From JAICTV01 sp035634055 (GTDB taxonomy: Bacteria > Planctomycetota > Phycisphaerae > Tepidisphaerales > Tepidisphaeraceae), in NCBI GenBank assembly GCA_035634055.1, contig DASQDR010000169.1, positions 1 to 20,431 on the forward strand: a DNA stretch of 20,431 nucleotides. Reading direction: 5' to 3'. The translations under genes and the position numbers were made by a program. A model generated the notes under the pieces. It was not told the DNA's origin and made no database searches. It worked only from the letters and a program-made list of their open reading frames with translations. Of the stretch, positions 1 to 10,895 are shown piece after piece; within the stretch, counting starts at the first letter, position 1, and every line of letters begins with the position of its first letter.

Positions 1-3795
<3,795 letters not shown>

Positions 3796-3796
3796 G

Positions 3797-3950
3797 GGGA
3801 GGGAAAGAGAGCGACGAAGCGACAGAGCGACGGAGCGACGGAGGGGAAGACGGAGCGACGGAGCGGGCTGCGGGAGAGGAGCGAGGCGAAGGCGCTTCTT
3901 CTTCGCCTTTCCCTTCGTCGCTTTATCGCTCCGTCGCTCTCTTCTCCTTC
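3797..3950. repeat. Palindromic element 4 (GAGCGACG octamer family) filling the imuB-dnaE2 gap
   Basis: The left arm (about 3801-3865) contains GAGCGACG/GAAGCGACG units and the right arm (about 3905-3945) contains their complement. The centre is the imperfect hairpin at 3885-3907 (GGCGAAGGCG ... CTTCTTCGCC). The element begins directly after the imuB stop (3952-3954 on the minus strand) and ends 1-5 nt before the dnaE2 ATG (3795). It therefore makes up the whole intercistronic region, and no Shine-Dalgarno-like site remains for dnaE2. It belongs to the same family as elements 1 and 3. Confidence 0.82.
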
Positions 3951-3951
3951 C

Positions 3952-6555
3952 CTACCCAAACCTCCCATGCACGTACCACCGGTTCGTCTCGTGGACTCGG
4001 AAGACCCAGAACCGTTTTCCCGCCTCGTCCTCCACGTCGAAGTAATCGCGCGTCTTGTCGTGGCCGCGCCACCATTCGCCGCTGATGCGTTCCGGGCCGG
4101 TGGCGTGGGTGAGCTTGTGGAGGCGGTCGTCCAGCCGGAACAGCACCGGCCGGCCGTCGCGGTCCTCCGATGGCGAGACCATCACCGGGATCTCCACCGG
4201 CGCGGGCAGGAGCAGGAGCGGGCGGGGGGATGTCGGGGTTCGGGTGGAAGAGGAGGTCGGGTTTCGGGGTTCGGGGGTTCGGGTGGAAGAGGATACGCGG
4301 GACTTCCGTTCGTCCTTCCCGAAACCCGAAACCCGATACCCCAACCCCGAAACCCGATCCCCCGCCTTCTCCGGCAGGTGCGATTCGACCAGCACCGGCG
4401 TGGCCACCGCCTCGTCGCCGAGCCGGACGCGCAGGCGCTCGAGCAGTTGGCCGAGCTCGATCTCGCCGTCGTGGCGCTCGCCGCCGAGCAGGGCGATCTG
4501 CTCCTCGCTCACGCGCTCGAACACCGGCACGCCGATCCGGATGCCGAGGAACCCGTCGCCGCCGCCGTCGAGGTGCTCGGTCGCGCAGCGGATCAGGTTG
4601 AACAGGTTGCCCGCGTCGCGCGACGGGCGCGACAGGCCGATCGTGTGGCGGATCGTCTGCGCGTACGCGCGCAAAAACTCGATCTCGACCTGCCGCGCGC
4701 CGCACCCCCGTCGCGCCAGGTCGGCCACCACCTCGTCCACCAGCCGCCGGAAGACCAGGTGGATCGTCTCCAGCGAATCGACCGCGCCGTCGAAGTCCAT
4801 CCGCGCCTCGACCGGCGCGTGGTAGGGCAGCGGGACCAGCGGCTCGTCGATCCGCCCCAGGGCCTGGTCCAGGCGCAGGAGCAGCGCTCCGCCGAACCGG
4901 CTCGGCAGCGCGCTGCGCGGGAGGTTCATTACCTGCGCGATCGTCTCGATGCCCAGGTGGTGGAGCGCGGCGAGCAAGTCATCGTCAAGGCGCAAGCCGG
5001 CGACGGGGAGAGGAGAGAGCGCGGCGGCGAGATCGTGCGCCGTCACGATGGGAACGCGGCCGCCGCTGCCGCTGCCGCGCGTGTCGCCGCCGCGCGTGTC
5101 GCTGCCACTGCTGCGCGTGTCGCTGGCGCCGCCGCGCGTGCCGCTGCCGCTGCCGCGCATGTCGCTGGCGCTGCCGCGCGTGTACGCGTCGTCGTTGGCG
5201 GTTGCATCCCGAGGATTCGCACCCGCGCTTGCCGCATCGTCCGTACGAGAACTGGCGAAGGAGGCGAGCGCCCACGCGGCGCCGGGGGTCGGCGCGACGG
5301 CGATGCCGGCGCTCAGCCGCAAGTGCGCCAGGGCGGCGGCGACCTGCGCGACGAGGTTGTCGATCCCGCCGAACGCGCGATCGCAGCCGGTGACGTCGAG
5401 GTAGATGCAGTCCCCGTCCGGCGGCGGCGGCGGCGGCGCCGGCGGCTCGAGCGGGCGCATTCCGGTCCCTTCCCCCTTTGGGAGAGGGTTAGGGTGAGGG
5501 CCTGCCTCCGCCCGCGGCGCGAAAAGCCCCTCCTCCCGCCGATCCCGCAAACCGCTGGGCAGGCAGACGCGCGGGGTGAAGCGGAACATCCACCGCGCCA
5601 GCGCCTCCAGCGCCCGCGCGTCCCGCAGCGTGTCCTGGTCGAAGTGCAGCAACTTCGGGCAGAGCGCGCTGGCTTCGGTGAGCGTCAGCCCCGGCCGCAC
5701 GCCCGCGGCCATGGCCGGGCGCGACGCCGCCGTCACGAGCTGCCGCCCGGCGACCGTGCGGACGATCACCATCGGCCGCTCCGCCGGACCGGCCGCGCCC
5801 GCGCCCGCGCCCGCGCCGCGCGAATTCGCATTCGCGCGCTGCACCGGCGGGGGGACGGGCTTCATGTACGAAGGCCCGTTGGCGCGGACGCCCGGCGTCA
5901 TGCAGGTGCCGCGCGCCGGCATGAATAATTTCGGCCGCCCGACCAGCCGCACCACGTCGCGCGTGCAGGTGTCGACCGCGGCGCTGGATGCCGCGCGGGC
6001 AGCGGCGTCACGCGCGTTCGGCAGGTTCGCGGCGATCGGGCGCAGCGGATGCGGCGACGCGCGGGACGATGGCGGCGGCGGCGAAACCGCAAGCGGTGCA
6101 GCAAATGGAATCGGCGCGGGCGACGGCGACGAAGACGCAGGCAACGACGGCGCAGGCGACGACGGCGCAGGCGACGAAGGCGCAAAACGCGCGGGTGACG
6201 GTGACGGTCCGAGTCGCGCCGCGGGTGTCGCCGCTGGCGTCGCGACCGGCGGGACCTTCATGTCCTTCGGTCCGTCCTGCCAGAGCTGGTGCGTCCACCG
6301 CCGCTGCCGCGGCGCGTCGGTCGTCGGCCGGCCGTGAACGCGGCGGACGGGGTTCGGATGATTCGGTCGCGAGGACGCGGGCGACACGGGCGACGCGACC
6401 ATCAAACGTGCAGCAGGCACGTCGTCACGCGCTCGCGCGGCGAGCGGCGCGGGCGGCGTCGATGGTGGCGGTGGCGCTGTCGCCGCTCTTCTCAGCCGGC
6501 GTTGCAGCCGGTCGATCGGCCAGTTTGTCAACCGCACGCACAGAATTGTCTTCAC
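3952..6555 (-). CDS. imuB: ImuB, inactive Y-family polymerase homologue of the mutagenesis cassette, enlarged by insertions
   Basis: ImuB links DnaE2 to the sliding clamp and ImuA during translesion synthesis. I place the start at GTG 6555, which gives VKTILCVRLTNWPIDRLQRRL, the conserved ImuB N-terminus, with GGAG 8 nt upstream. An ATG at 6585 is possible but adds ten residues unlike the family. Further landmarks are RPMVIVRTVAGRQLV (260-274), GVRPGLTLTEASALCP, DCIYLDVTGCDRAFGG (382-397), the helix-hairpin region LHHLGIETIAQVMNLPRSAL, and the C-terminal ISGEWWRGHDKTRDYF ... WYVHGRFG. At 867 residues it is far longer than the usual roughly 500. The excess is a Pro/Ser/Ala-rich block (about 24-259), an HPNPLPKGEG repeat (about 351-364), a Ser/Gly/Asp/Thr/Arg tandem repeat (about 454-501) and a heptamer palindrome (about 732-775), all in frame. 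The gene overlaps the end of imuA by 131 nt. Confidence 0.92.
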   Translation of the reverse strand: MKTILCVRLTNWPIDRLQRRLRRAATAPPPPSTPPAPLAARARDDVPAARLMVASPVSPASSRPNHPNPVRRVHGRPTTDAPRQRRWTHQLWQDGPKDMKVPPVATPAATPAARLGPSPSPARFAPSSPAPSSPAPSLPASSSPSPAPIPFAAPLAVSPPPPSSRASPHPLRPIAANLPNARDAAARAASSAAVDTCTRDVVRLVGRPKLFMPARGTCMTPGVRANGPSYMKPVPPPVQRANANSRGAGAGAGAAGPAERPMVIVRTVAGRQLVTAASRPAMAAGVRPGLTLTEASALCPKLLHFDQDTLRDARALEALARWMFRFTPRVCLPSGLRDRREEGLFAPRAEAGPHPNPLPKGEGTGMRPLEPPAPPPPPPDGDCIYLDVTGCDRAFGGIDNLVAQVAAALAHLRLSAGIAVAPTPGAAWALASFASSRTDDAASAGANPRDATANDDAYTRGSASDMRGSGSGTRGGASDTRSSGSDTRGGDTRGSGSGGRVPIVTAHDLAAALSPLPVAGLRLDDDLLAALHHLGIETIAQVMNLPRSALPSRFGGALLLRLDQALGRIDEPLVPLPYHAPVEARMDFDGAVDSLETIHLVFRRLVDEVVADLARRGCGARQVEIEFLRAYAQTIRHTIGLSRPSRDAGNLFNLIRCATEHLDGGGDGFLGIRIGVPVFERVSEEQIALLGGERHDGEIELGQLLERLRVRLGDEAVATPVLVESHLPEKAGDRVSGLGYRVSGFGKDERKSRVSSSTRTPEPRNPTSSSTRTPTSPRPLLLLPAPVEIPVMVSPSEDRDGRPVLFRLDDRLHKLTHATGPERISGEWWRGHDKTRDYFDVEDEAGKRFWVFRVHETNRWYVHGRFG
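4231..4362. repeat. Palindromic element 5 (GGGTTTC heptamer family) in frame near the imuB 3' end
   Basis: The left arm (4231-4297) contains GGGTTTCGGGGTTCGGG-type heptamers, including two near-identical copies of TTCGGGTGGAAGAGGA (4239 and 4278). The right arm (4313-4362) contains the complement CCCGAAACCCGAAACCC. On the imuB strand it reads RVSGLGYRVSGFG, then TPEPRNPT and STRTPTSP. It separates PVLVESHLPEKAG from LLLLPAPVEIPVMV, blocks that lie close together in ordinary ImuB proteins. The frame is kept. Confidence 0.8.
5060..5185 (-). repeat. Direct tandem repeat within imuB encoding Ser-Asp-Thr-Arg-Gly units
   Basis: Imperfect direct repeats of a unit like CCGCGCGTGTCGCTG encode about 40 residues of variants such as SGSDTRGG, GSGTRGG and SASDMRGS. 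They lie between the DVTGCDRAFGG core and VPIVTAHDLAA. They have no inverted symmetry, so they look like replication-slippage expansion in a loop rather than a mobile element. The frame is intact. Confidence 0.7.
5467..5505. repeat. GGGAGAGGG / HPNPLP-type interspersed repeat inside imuB
   Basis: The sequence around CCTTCCCCCTTTGGGAGAGGG followed by TTAGGGTGAGGG is an imperfect inverted repeat. On the imuB strand it encodes PHPNPLPKGEGTG. From memory, this peptide is a common trace of a dispersed palindromic repeat in many GC-rich genomes. A related hairpin lies outside genes at 7479-7497. Confidence 0.6.
6134..6185 (-). repeat. 15-nt tandem repeat in the N-terminal insertion of imuB
   Basis: Two perfect copies of GACGGCGCAGGCGAC (6146-6160, 6161-6175) with diverged copies on both sides encode SPAPSSPAPSLPASS on the imuB strand. 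They sit within the 235-residue Pro/Ser/Ala-rich block between the LQRRLRRA and RPMVIVRTVAGRQ blocks of ImuB. The unit length is a multiple of three, so expansion leaves the frame unchanged. Confidence 0.65.
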
Positions 6556-7216
6556 GGCACCACTCCAGGATGACGGTTTGTCCAACGCGCCCTCCGTGGC
6601 CGTGAATGAGCTGGATCGTCCAGCGCTGAACGGTGCGCTCGCCGGGCGCGGGGGTGACGAGCCAGCGGGTGGCGGCGGCGTAAACGGCGTCGCCGCGCCC
6701 GGCGGGGCGGAGCAGCAGCCCGACCGCGCCCCCGCGCTCGGCGGCGAGCTGGAGCCGCCGCGCCTCGATGCGCGAGAGCCGCTGCGGCTGCGCGACCACG
6801 GCGGCGACGCCGCGACAGCGCAGGCACTCGGTCAGCGCCCACGCCTCGTCCGCCGCGCTCGCCGGGCGGAGCAGGTAGATTTTCGCCAGGTCCAATCCCA
6901 GCGCCGCCAGCGCCGGCGGGTAGATCTCGCCGCGCGGGTCGGACCAGATGATGGGAAACGACGCGCCCGGGCTGCCGTCGTCGTCGGCGGCGGCGGCGCG
7001 GGCGACAAGGGCGGCGACAAAGCTGGGCGGGGCGTGAGAGCGATCGAACAGCAGCTCGTGGACCGCCCCGCGCGCCAGCGATTGCCGCGGCGCCAGGGCG
7101 TCGAGCGCGGGCAGCCCGGTCACGAAGGAGCGGCCGGCCGCGCCCGCGCGCTTCAGCCCCGCCGCCGCCGCCGACAGCGTCTGGAGCTTCCCGTGATGAC
7201 AGGAGATCAGTTGCAT
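6425..7216 (-). CDS. imuA: ImuA, RecA-like partner of ImuB and DnaE2 in translesion synthesis
   Basis: A 263-residue protein with the SulA/RecA-like ImuA layout. GRSFVTGLPALDALAPRQS followed by LARGAVHELLF is the family signature near residues 29-58. IIWSDPRGEIYPPALAALG and LDLAKIYLLRPASAADEAW follow, then LSRIEARRLQLAAERGG. As usual for ImuA, no complete Walker A GKT motif is visible. It is the first gene of imuA-imuB-dnaE2, a cassette that in many bacteria is controlled by LexA and needed for damage-induced mutagenesis. No Shine-Dalgarno site is seen upstream of ATG 7216. The last 40 or so residues (after WCREDNSVRAVDK) are Ala/Arg-rich and overlap the imuB start by 131 nt, so this end is probably a readthrough tail rather than a conserved domain. 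Confidence 0.9.
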   Translation of the reverse strand: MQLISCHHGKLQTLSAAAAGLKRAGAAGRSFVTGLPALDALAPRQSLARGAVHELLFDRSHAPPSFVAALVARAAAADDDGSPGASFPIIWSDPRGEIYPPALAALGLDLAKIYLLRPASAADEAWALTECLRCRGVAAVVAQPQRLSRIEARRLQLAAERGGAVGLLLRPAGRGDAVYAAATRWLVTPAPGERTVQRWTIQLIHGHGGRVGQTVILEWCREDNSVRAVDKLADRPAATPAEKSGDSATATIDAARAARRASA

Positions 7217-7554
7217 CTGATAGCGTTGCGGTGAAATCGGCAGTCGACGGTCAAACGGTTGCCGCCTCTCGTTCGCCTGTTGTTAGGGTAATGATCCGTT
7301 CGCGCAAGCGTCAATCGTGGGCGTCGCCGATTGGTTTGGGTGGGGGAAAACAGACGCGCCTAACCCGCGCGGGCGGCGGCGGTAGCGCGCGGGTTACAAG
7401 GAGCTTGCGGAGTGGGGAACGCGCGGTGGCGGGGTGGCGCCGACGCCATTCCAGTGGCCGACGGAGCACCGCGCCCGCTCCCCCGAGTGCAGGGGAGAGG
7501 GATTTGACAGCGACGCCCGCCGCACCGTCGGCCGGCGTCGGCGAGCGAACTTGG
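7217..7554. other. Non-coding region between the phosphoesterase gene end and imuA
   Basis: 338 nt with no supported gene. It holds the imuA upstream signals described at 7271-7314 and, at 7479-7497, a hairpin of CTCCCC and GGGGAG with an 8-nt loop, part of a GGGAGAGGG-type interspersed repeat. That hairpin lies 58 nt past the stop of the upstream minus-strand gene and could help end its transcript, but no T-run follows. Confidence 0.6.
7271..7314 (-). promoter_or_regulatory. Candidate promoter and SOS-box-like site upstream of imuA
   Basis: On the minus strand TTGACG (7314-7309) is followed, after 18 nt, by TACCCT (7290-7285), a weak sigma-70-type pair. Overlapping the -10 end is TAAC-N7-GAAC (7285-7271), a near match, on this strand, to the direct-repeat LexA box GTTC-N7-GTTC or its complement. 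It lies 55-70 nt upstream of the imuA start, a sensible place for SOS control. The match is imperfect and LexA specificity in this lineage is unknown to me. Confidence 0.3.
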
Positions 7555-9003
7555 CTATGCCGCGGTTGCTGCGTCGTCGTCGCGGTCGTCCGCGAGGAAG
7601 GACGCCGAGGGCAGGGGGCCCATCACCGCCGTGTTGGAGAAGGCGGAGAACTGCGTCTTCGGTGCGGTGACGGGCGCGGTGGCCGGCGCGGTCGCCATCT
7701 TGGCCGCCGGTGCGGACATGGTGAACGCCGACGTGCCGGGGCTGGGGCCGAGGGTGATCGTGTCGACCACGCGCCCGCTGCGGTGCTGGTACTGGAGGGT
7801 CATCGCGTACTCGTTGGCCGAGATCAGCATCGCGCCGACGTCGCTGTTGCTGCGGACGATGCTGCGCGAGTCGGTCGAGCCGAAGCTGACGGTCTGCCCG
7901 CCGGCGCCGTTGGTGATGTAGGGGATGCCGTCGGCGCTGAGGCGCTCGTAAAGGTGCTCGTGGCCGGTCAGCACCACGTCCGCGCCCCAGTCGCGCACGG
8001 GCCAGCGCATCCAGGTGTTGTCCCCCATCGTGCCGGAGGTGTAGGGCGGGTGGTGCATGATGACCACCTTGAACGGCGCGGTGGAGGCCTGCATCCTGGA
8101 CTTGATCCACTGCGCTTGAGTCGAGGCGGAGCTGGTGCCGTCCGGCTCGCGCTTGTCGCTGGAGGTGAAGAAGAAGTGGATCGACCCCTTGCGCACGTCG
8201 TAGTAGCGCTCGTTGTTGGGCAGCGTGAAGTAGTCGCGGTAGGTCTTGAGGTTGCTGCTGTCCCAGTCGTGGTTGCCGGCGGCGGGGAAGAAGCGGTTGG
8301 TGCTGCCGGCGCCGGGGCCGTAGGAGCCCTGGTAGTTGCCGATGTACTGCTGGTAGTACTTGCCGACGACGCGGTCGAAGGTGCTCCACCCGCCGTCGAT
8401 CTGCGTGTTGTCGCCAACGGTGGTGACGTAGTCCGGCTTCCAGCGCTTGATCATCTGCGAGACGTCGTACTCCTTGGAATTGTCGTAGCCGAAGTCGCCG
8501 ACGTTGGCCCCGCGCGTGTCGTAGGCGTAGAAGCGGGTGGAGGGGATGACGCCCTCGGCGCGCGTCGGCGTGCTCCAGGAGAGCGCGATGCCGGGCGCGT
8601 TGGTCTGCGTGAAGTGCTCCAGGCGGATGTCGTACAGCCGGTTGGCCGACAGCGCGATGCTGGCCCGGCGCGTGGCGCTTCCCTTGGCGCTCCAGGAATC
8701 GATCAGCAGCTTGCCGTTGACCCACAGGCGCGCGCCATCGTTGTGGCGGAGGGCGAAGGTGTAGTTCTCGCTCGTGTACGGCTTGACCAGCCCGTTCCAC
8801 CGCGCGCTGAAGGTGGTGTTGCTGACGCCGGAGGCGGGGGACGTCGAGGACCAGTTGAAGTTGATCGTCTTGTCGATCCGCGACGAAGTCGTCCCGGTGA
8901 AGTCGGTGTTGCTGAAGTAGGCGGCGTTCAGACCGCTGGTGGCCAGGAGGCGGCGGGCCTCCAGCGGTTCAATCACGGCGCGGACACGTACGGCCTGGGA
9001 CAT
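7555..9003 (-). CDS. Secreted PA14-domain metallophosphoesterase (copy 1), LEPR-XLL-type N-terminus
   Basis: A 482-residue protein. Residues 9-21 (AVIEPLEARRLLA) form the LEPR-XLL-type leader found in exported planctomycete proteins. A PA14-like domain (about 24-145) holds YTFALRHNDGARLWVNGKLLID. A calcineurin-like phosphoesterase domain (about 155-400) has the metal-ligand motifs VGDFG (168-172), TTVGDN (194-199), GNHDWD (243-248), MHHPPY (316-321) and GHEHLYER (347-354), resembling purple acid phosphatases. The C-terminus adds about 60 residues with an ATAPATAPVTAPK repeat that the second copy lacks. ATG 9003 is supported by GGAGG 7 nt upstream. It is probably exported and acts on a phosphoester or pyrophosphate; the substrate is unknown. 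It is a tandem paralogue of the gene at 9281-10561. Confidence 0.88.
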   Translation of the reverse strand: MSQAVRVRAVIEPLEARRLLATSGLNAAYFSNTDFTGTTSSRIDKTINFNWSSTSPASGVSNTTFSARWNGLVKPYTSENYTFALRHNDGARLWVNGKLLIDSWSAKGSATRRASIALSANRLYDIRLEHFTQTNAPGIALSWSTPTRAEGVIPSTRFYAYDTRGANVGDFGYDNSKEYDVSQMIKRWKPDYVTTVGDNTQIDGGWSTFDRVVGKYYQQYIGNYQGSYGPGAGSTNRFFPAAGNHDWDSSNLKTYRDYFTLPNNERYYDVRKGSIHFFFTSSDKREPDGTSSASTQAQWIKSRMQASTAPFKVVIMHHPPYTSGTMGDNTWMRWPVRDWGADVVLTGHEHLYERLSADGIPYITNGAGGQTVSFGSTDSRSIVRSNSDVGAMLISANEYAMTLQYQHRSGRVVDTITLGPSPGTSAFTMSAPAAKMATAPATAPVTAPKTQFSAFSNTAVMGPLPSASFLADDRDDDAATAA

Positions 9004-9280
9004 ACAACAACCTCCGTTGGATGCGGAGTCTCGTCCACCCGGCGGCGACGTCGGAACCCGGCATCACGCGATTTCGACGGGAAAATAGGGGTGTTTTCAC
9101 AGCGCGCGCGGCGCGCTTGTGAAGCTGCGCAAGGCGTAGCGGCGGGCGTGTGGAGTTGGGAGGTTTAGGTGGACGCGCGTGAAGATGCCCTGTCGCGCCT
9201 GCTGGACACCGATGCGCCGCTGGCGCCGGCGCGTCCGCTGGACGTGCCGCCTTGAAGGCGCACGCGTGCAGCCGCGGTTG

Positions 9281-10561
9281 TCACAGCGGGCTCGGGCCGA
9301 TGGTGATGGTGTCGAAGACTCGCCCGTCGCGCAACTGGTACTGCATGGTCAGCGCGTGCTCGTTGGCCTGGATGAGCAGCGCGCCGAGGTTGTTGCCCTC
9401 GCGCACCACGCTCTGCTCGACGACGTCGTCAATGCCCGCGTTGCTCGCGCCCGCGCCGTTGACCACGTACGGGATGTCGTCCACCCACAGTCGCTCGTAA
9501 GAGTGACTGTGCCCGGTCAGCACCACGTCCGCGCCCCAGTCGCGGAACGGCCACTGCATATGCTCGCTGGATCCTTCGGAGCCGGAGGAGAACGGCGCGT
9601 GGTGGAAGTAGACCACGTTGAACGGCGAGGTCGAGTCGGCGAGCCGGTCCTTCAGCCATTGACCCTGCTTTGAGCCGGCCGACGTGCCGTCGGGCTCGCG
9701 CGGGTCGCTGTCGAGCGCGAAGAAGTGGACCGGGCCCTTCACGAAGTCGTAATAGCGCTCGTTCCCCGGGAGCGAGAAGTAATCCGTGTGCGGCTTGGCG
9801 GTTCCGGTGTCCCAGTCGTGGTTGCCGAGGGTGGGGAAGAACAAATTCTCGCCCGCGCCTTCGCCATAGCTCCCCTTGTAGTTGCCGATGTAGTCGTGGA
9901 AGTACTTGCCGACGTTCCGGTCGATGGTGGAGGCGGCGCCGTGCTCGTAGTTGTTGTCGCCAACGGTGGTGATGAACTCCGGCTTCCACGTGCGCATGAG
10001 CCGCGCAACGTCGCGCTCGCCGGCGTTGTCGCGGCCGAAGTCGCCGATGGAGGCGGAGCGCGTGTCGTAGGCGAACAGGCGGCTGGTGGCGATGACCGTC
10101 TGCCCGCGCGACGGCGCGCTCCAGAACAGCGTGATCGCGGCCGTGCGCCGCCCGACGAAGTATTCCAGCCGCAGGTCGTACAGCCGGTTCGCCTTGAGCG
10201 CGATGGTGCCGGCGTGCGTCTTGCGGGTGGAGGTGGTCCAGGCGTCGATCACCAGCTTGCCGTTGACCCACAGGCGCACGCCGTCGCTGTTGCGCGTGGT
10301 GAAGGTGTAAGTCTCGCTGGTGTACGGCTTGACCAGGCCGCTCCAGCGCGCGGCGAAGGTGGTGCCGCGAATGCCGCGCGCAGGGCTGGAGTGGTCGGGC
10401 CAGTCGAAGGCGACCGTCGAGTCGATGCGCGTGCGCGCGGCGCCGGTGAAGTCGCGGTTGTTGAAGTAGACGGCGTTGAGGCCGTTGGTGGCGAGCAGTT
10501 GCCGCGGCTCGAGCGGTTCGACGACCGCCCGCCCGCCGCCGGTCGCGGCTGGATCATGCAT
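9281..10561 (-). CDS. Secreted PA14-domain metallophosphoesterase (copy 2), LEPR-XLL-type N-terminus
   Basis: A 426-residue paralogue of the neighbouring protein with the same domain order. AVVEPLEPRQLLA (12-24) is the leader. A PA14-like domain (about 27-148) contains YTFTTRNSDGVRLWVNGKL. The phosphoesterase domain contains IGDFG (172-176), TTVGDN (198-203), GNHDWD (247-252), FHHAPF (319-324) and GHSHSYER (350-357). I chose ATG 10561 because the leader motif then sits at the usual distance and GGAGAGGAAG lies just upstream. An upstream in-frame ATG at 10777 would add 72 residues with no signal-like character and run into the divergent promoter region. It lacks the long C-terminal tail of copy 1. 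The spacing of 277 nt between the copies allows separate transcription. Confidence 0.88.
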   Translation of the reverse strand: MHDPAATGGGRAVVEPLEPRQLLATNGLNAVYFNNRDFTGAARTRIDSTVAFDWPDHSSPARGIRGTTFAARWSGLVKPYTSETYTFTTRNSDGVRLWVNGKLVIDAWTTSTRKTHAGTIALKANRLYDLRLEYFVGRRTAAITLFWSAPSRGQTVIATSRLFAYDTRSASIGDFGRDNAGERDVARLMRTWKPEFITTVGDNNYEHGAASTIDRNVGKYFHDYIGNYKGSYGEGAGENLFFPTLGNHDWDTGTAKPHTDYFSLPGNERYYDFVKGPVHFFALDSDPREPDGTSAGSKQGQWLKDRLADSTSPFNVVYFHHAPFSSGSEGSSEHMQWPFRDWGADVVLTGHSHSYERLWVDDIPYVVNGAGASNAGIDDVVEQSVVREGNNLGALLIQANEHALTMQYQLRDGRVFDTITIGPSPL

Positions 10562-10895
10562 CTTCTTCCTCTCCGTGGTCTCTCCTTCGCGAACCCTGCT
10601 GTGATAGGCGGGGCAGACGGGTGCGGCAAGGCGGAAACTGCGGGAAACCGGCGGAAATCGCGCGTGCTTGACCGCCGCGTTCGCCGTCTCTATGGTTTTT
10701 GCGTCAACCGAGTCCGGGCGATTTGAGCGCAGCTTGCGGCCCGCGGCCGCCGGGGGTTTCCGGCCGGTCGCAAACACAGCTAAAGCGCGGCAGACTCACA
10801 AGTTGTCTCGCCCCGCGGGCCATGCTGACGCGCGATCGACCCGGATGCCGCGCCGTCGTCGCATGGTTCGTTTCGCTTCTAGCAGGTGCACCGCC
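10562..10895. promoter_or_regulatory. Divergent intergenic region with a sigma-70-like promoter for moeB
   Basis: 334 nt between divergently transcribed genes. On the plus strand TTGACC (10668-10673) and TATGGT (10691-10696) are separated by 17 nt, a good match to the sigma-70 consensus spacing. It would give a leader of about 190 nt ahead of the moeB start at 10896. No convincing promoter for the minus-strand gene and no riboswitch fold was recognised by eye. Confidence 0.4.

Noticed and set aside
4231..4362. Telomere-like repeat (GGGTTTC)
   Set aside because: Inside a bacterial gene, arranged as inverted arms and in frame; the resemblance to eukaryotic telomere repeats is superficial.
7231..9168. 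Plus-strand open frame of 645 codons opposite the first phosphoesterase
   Set aside because: A shadow of a well-supported minus-strand gene with complete metal-ligand motifs; the antisense product is Val/Gly/Ala/Arg-rich without domain features.
10668..10895. Upstream extension of the MoeB reading frame
   Set aside because: This part has no family-like sequence, overlaps a good promoter candidate, and ATG 10896 with an upstream AGG starts near the conserved region.
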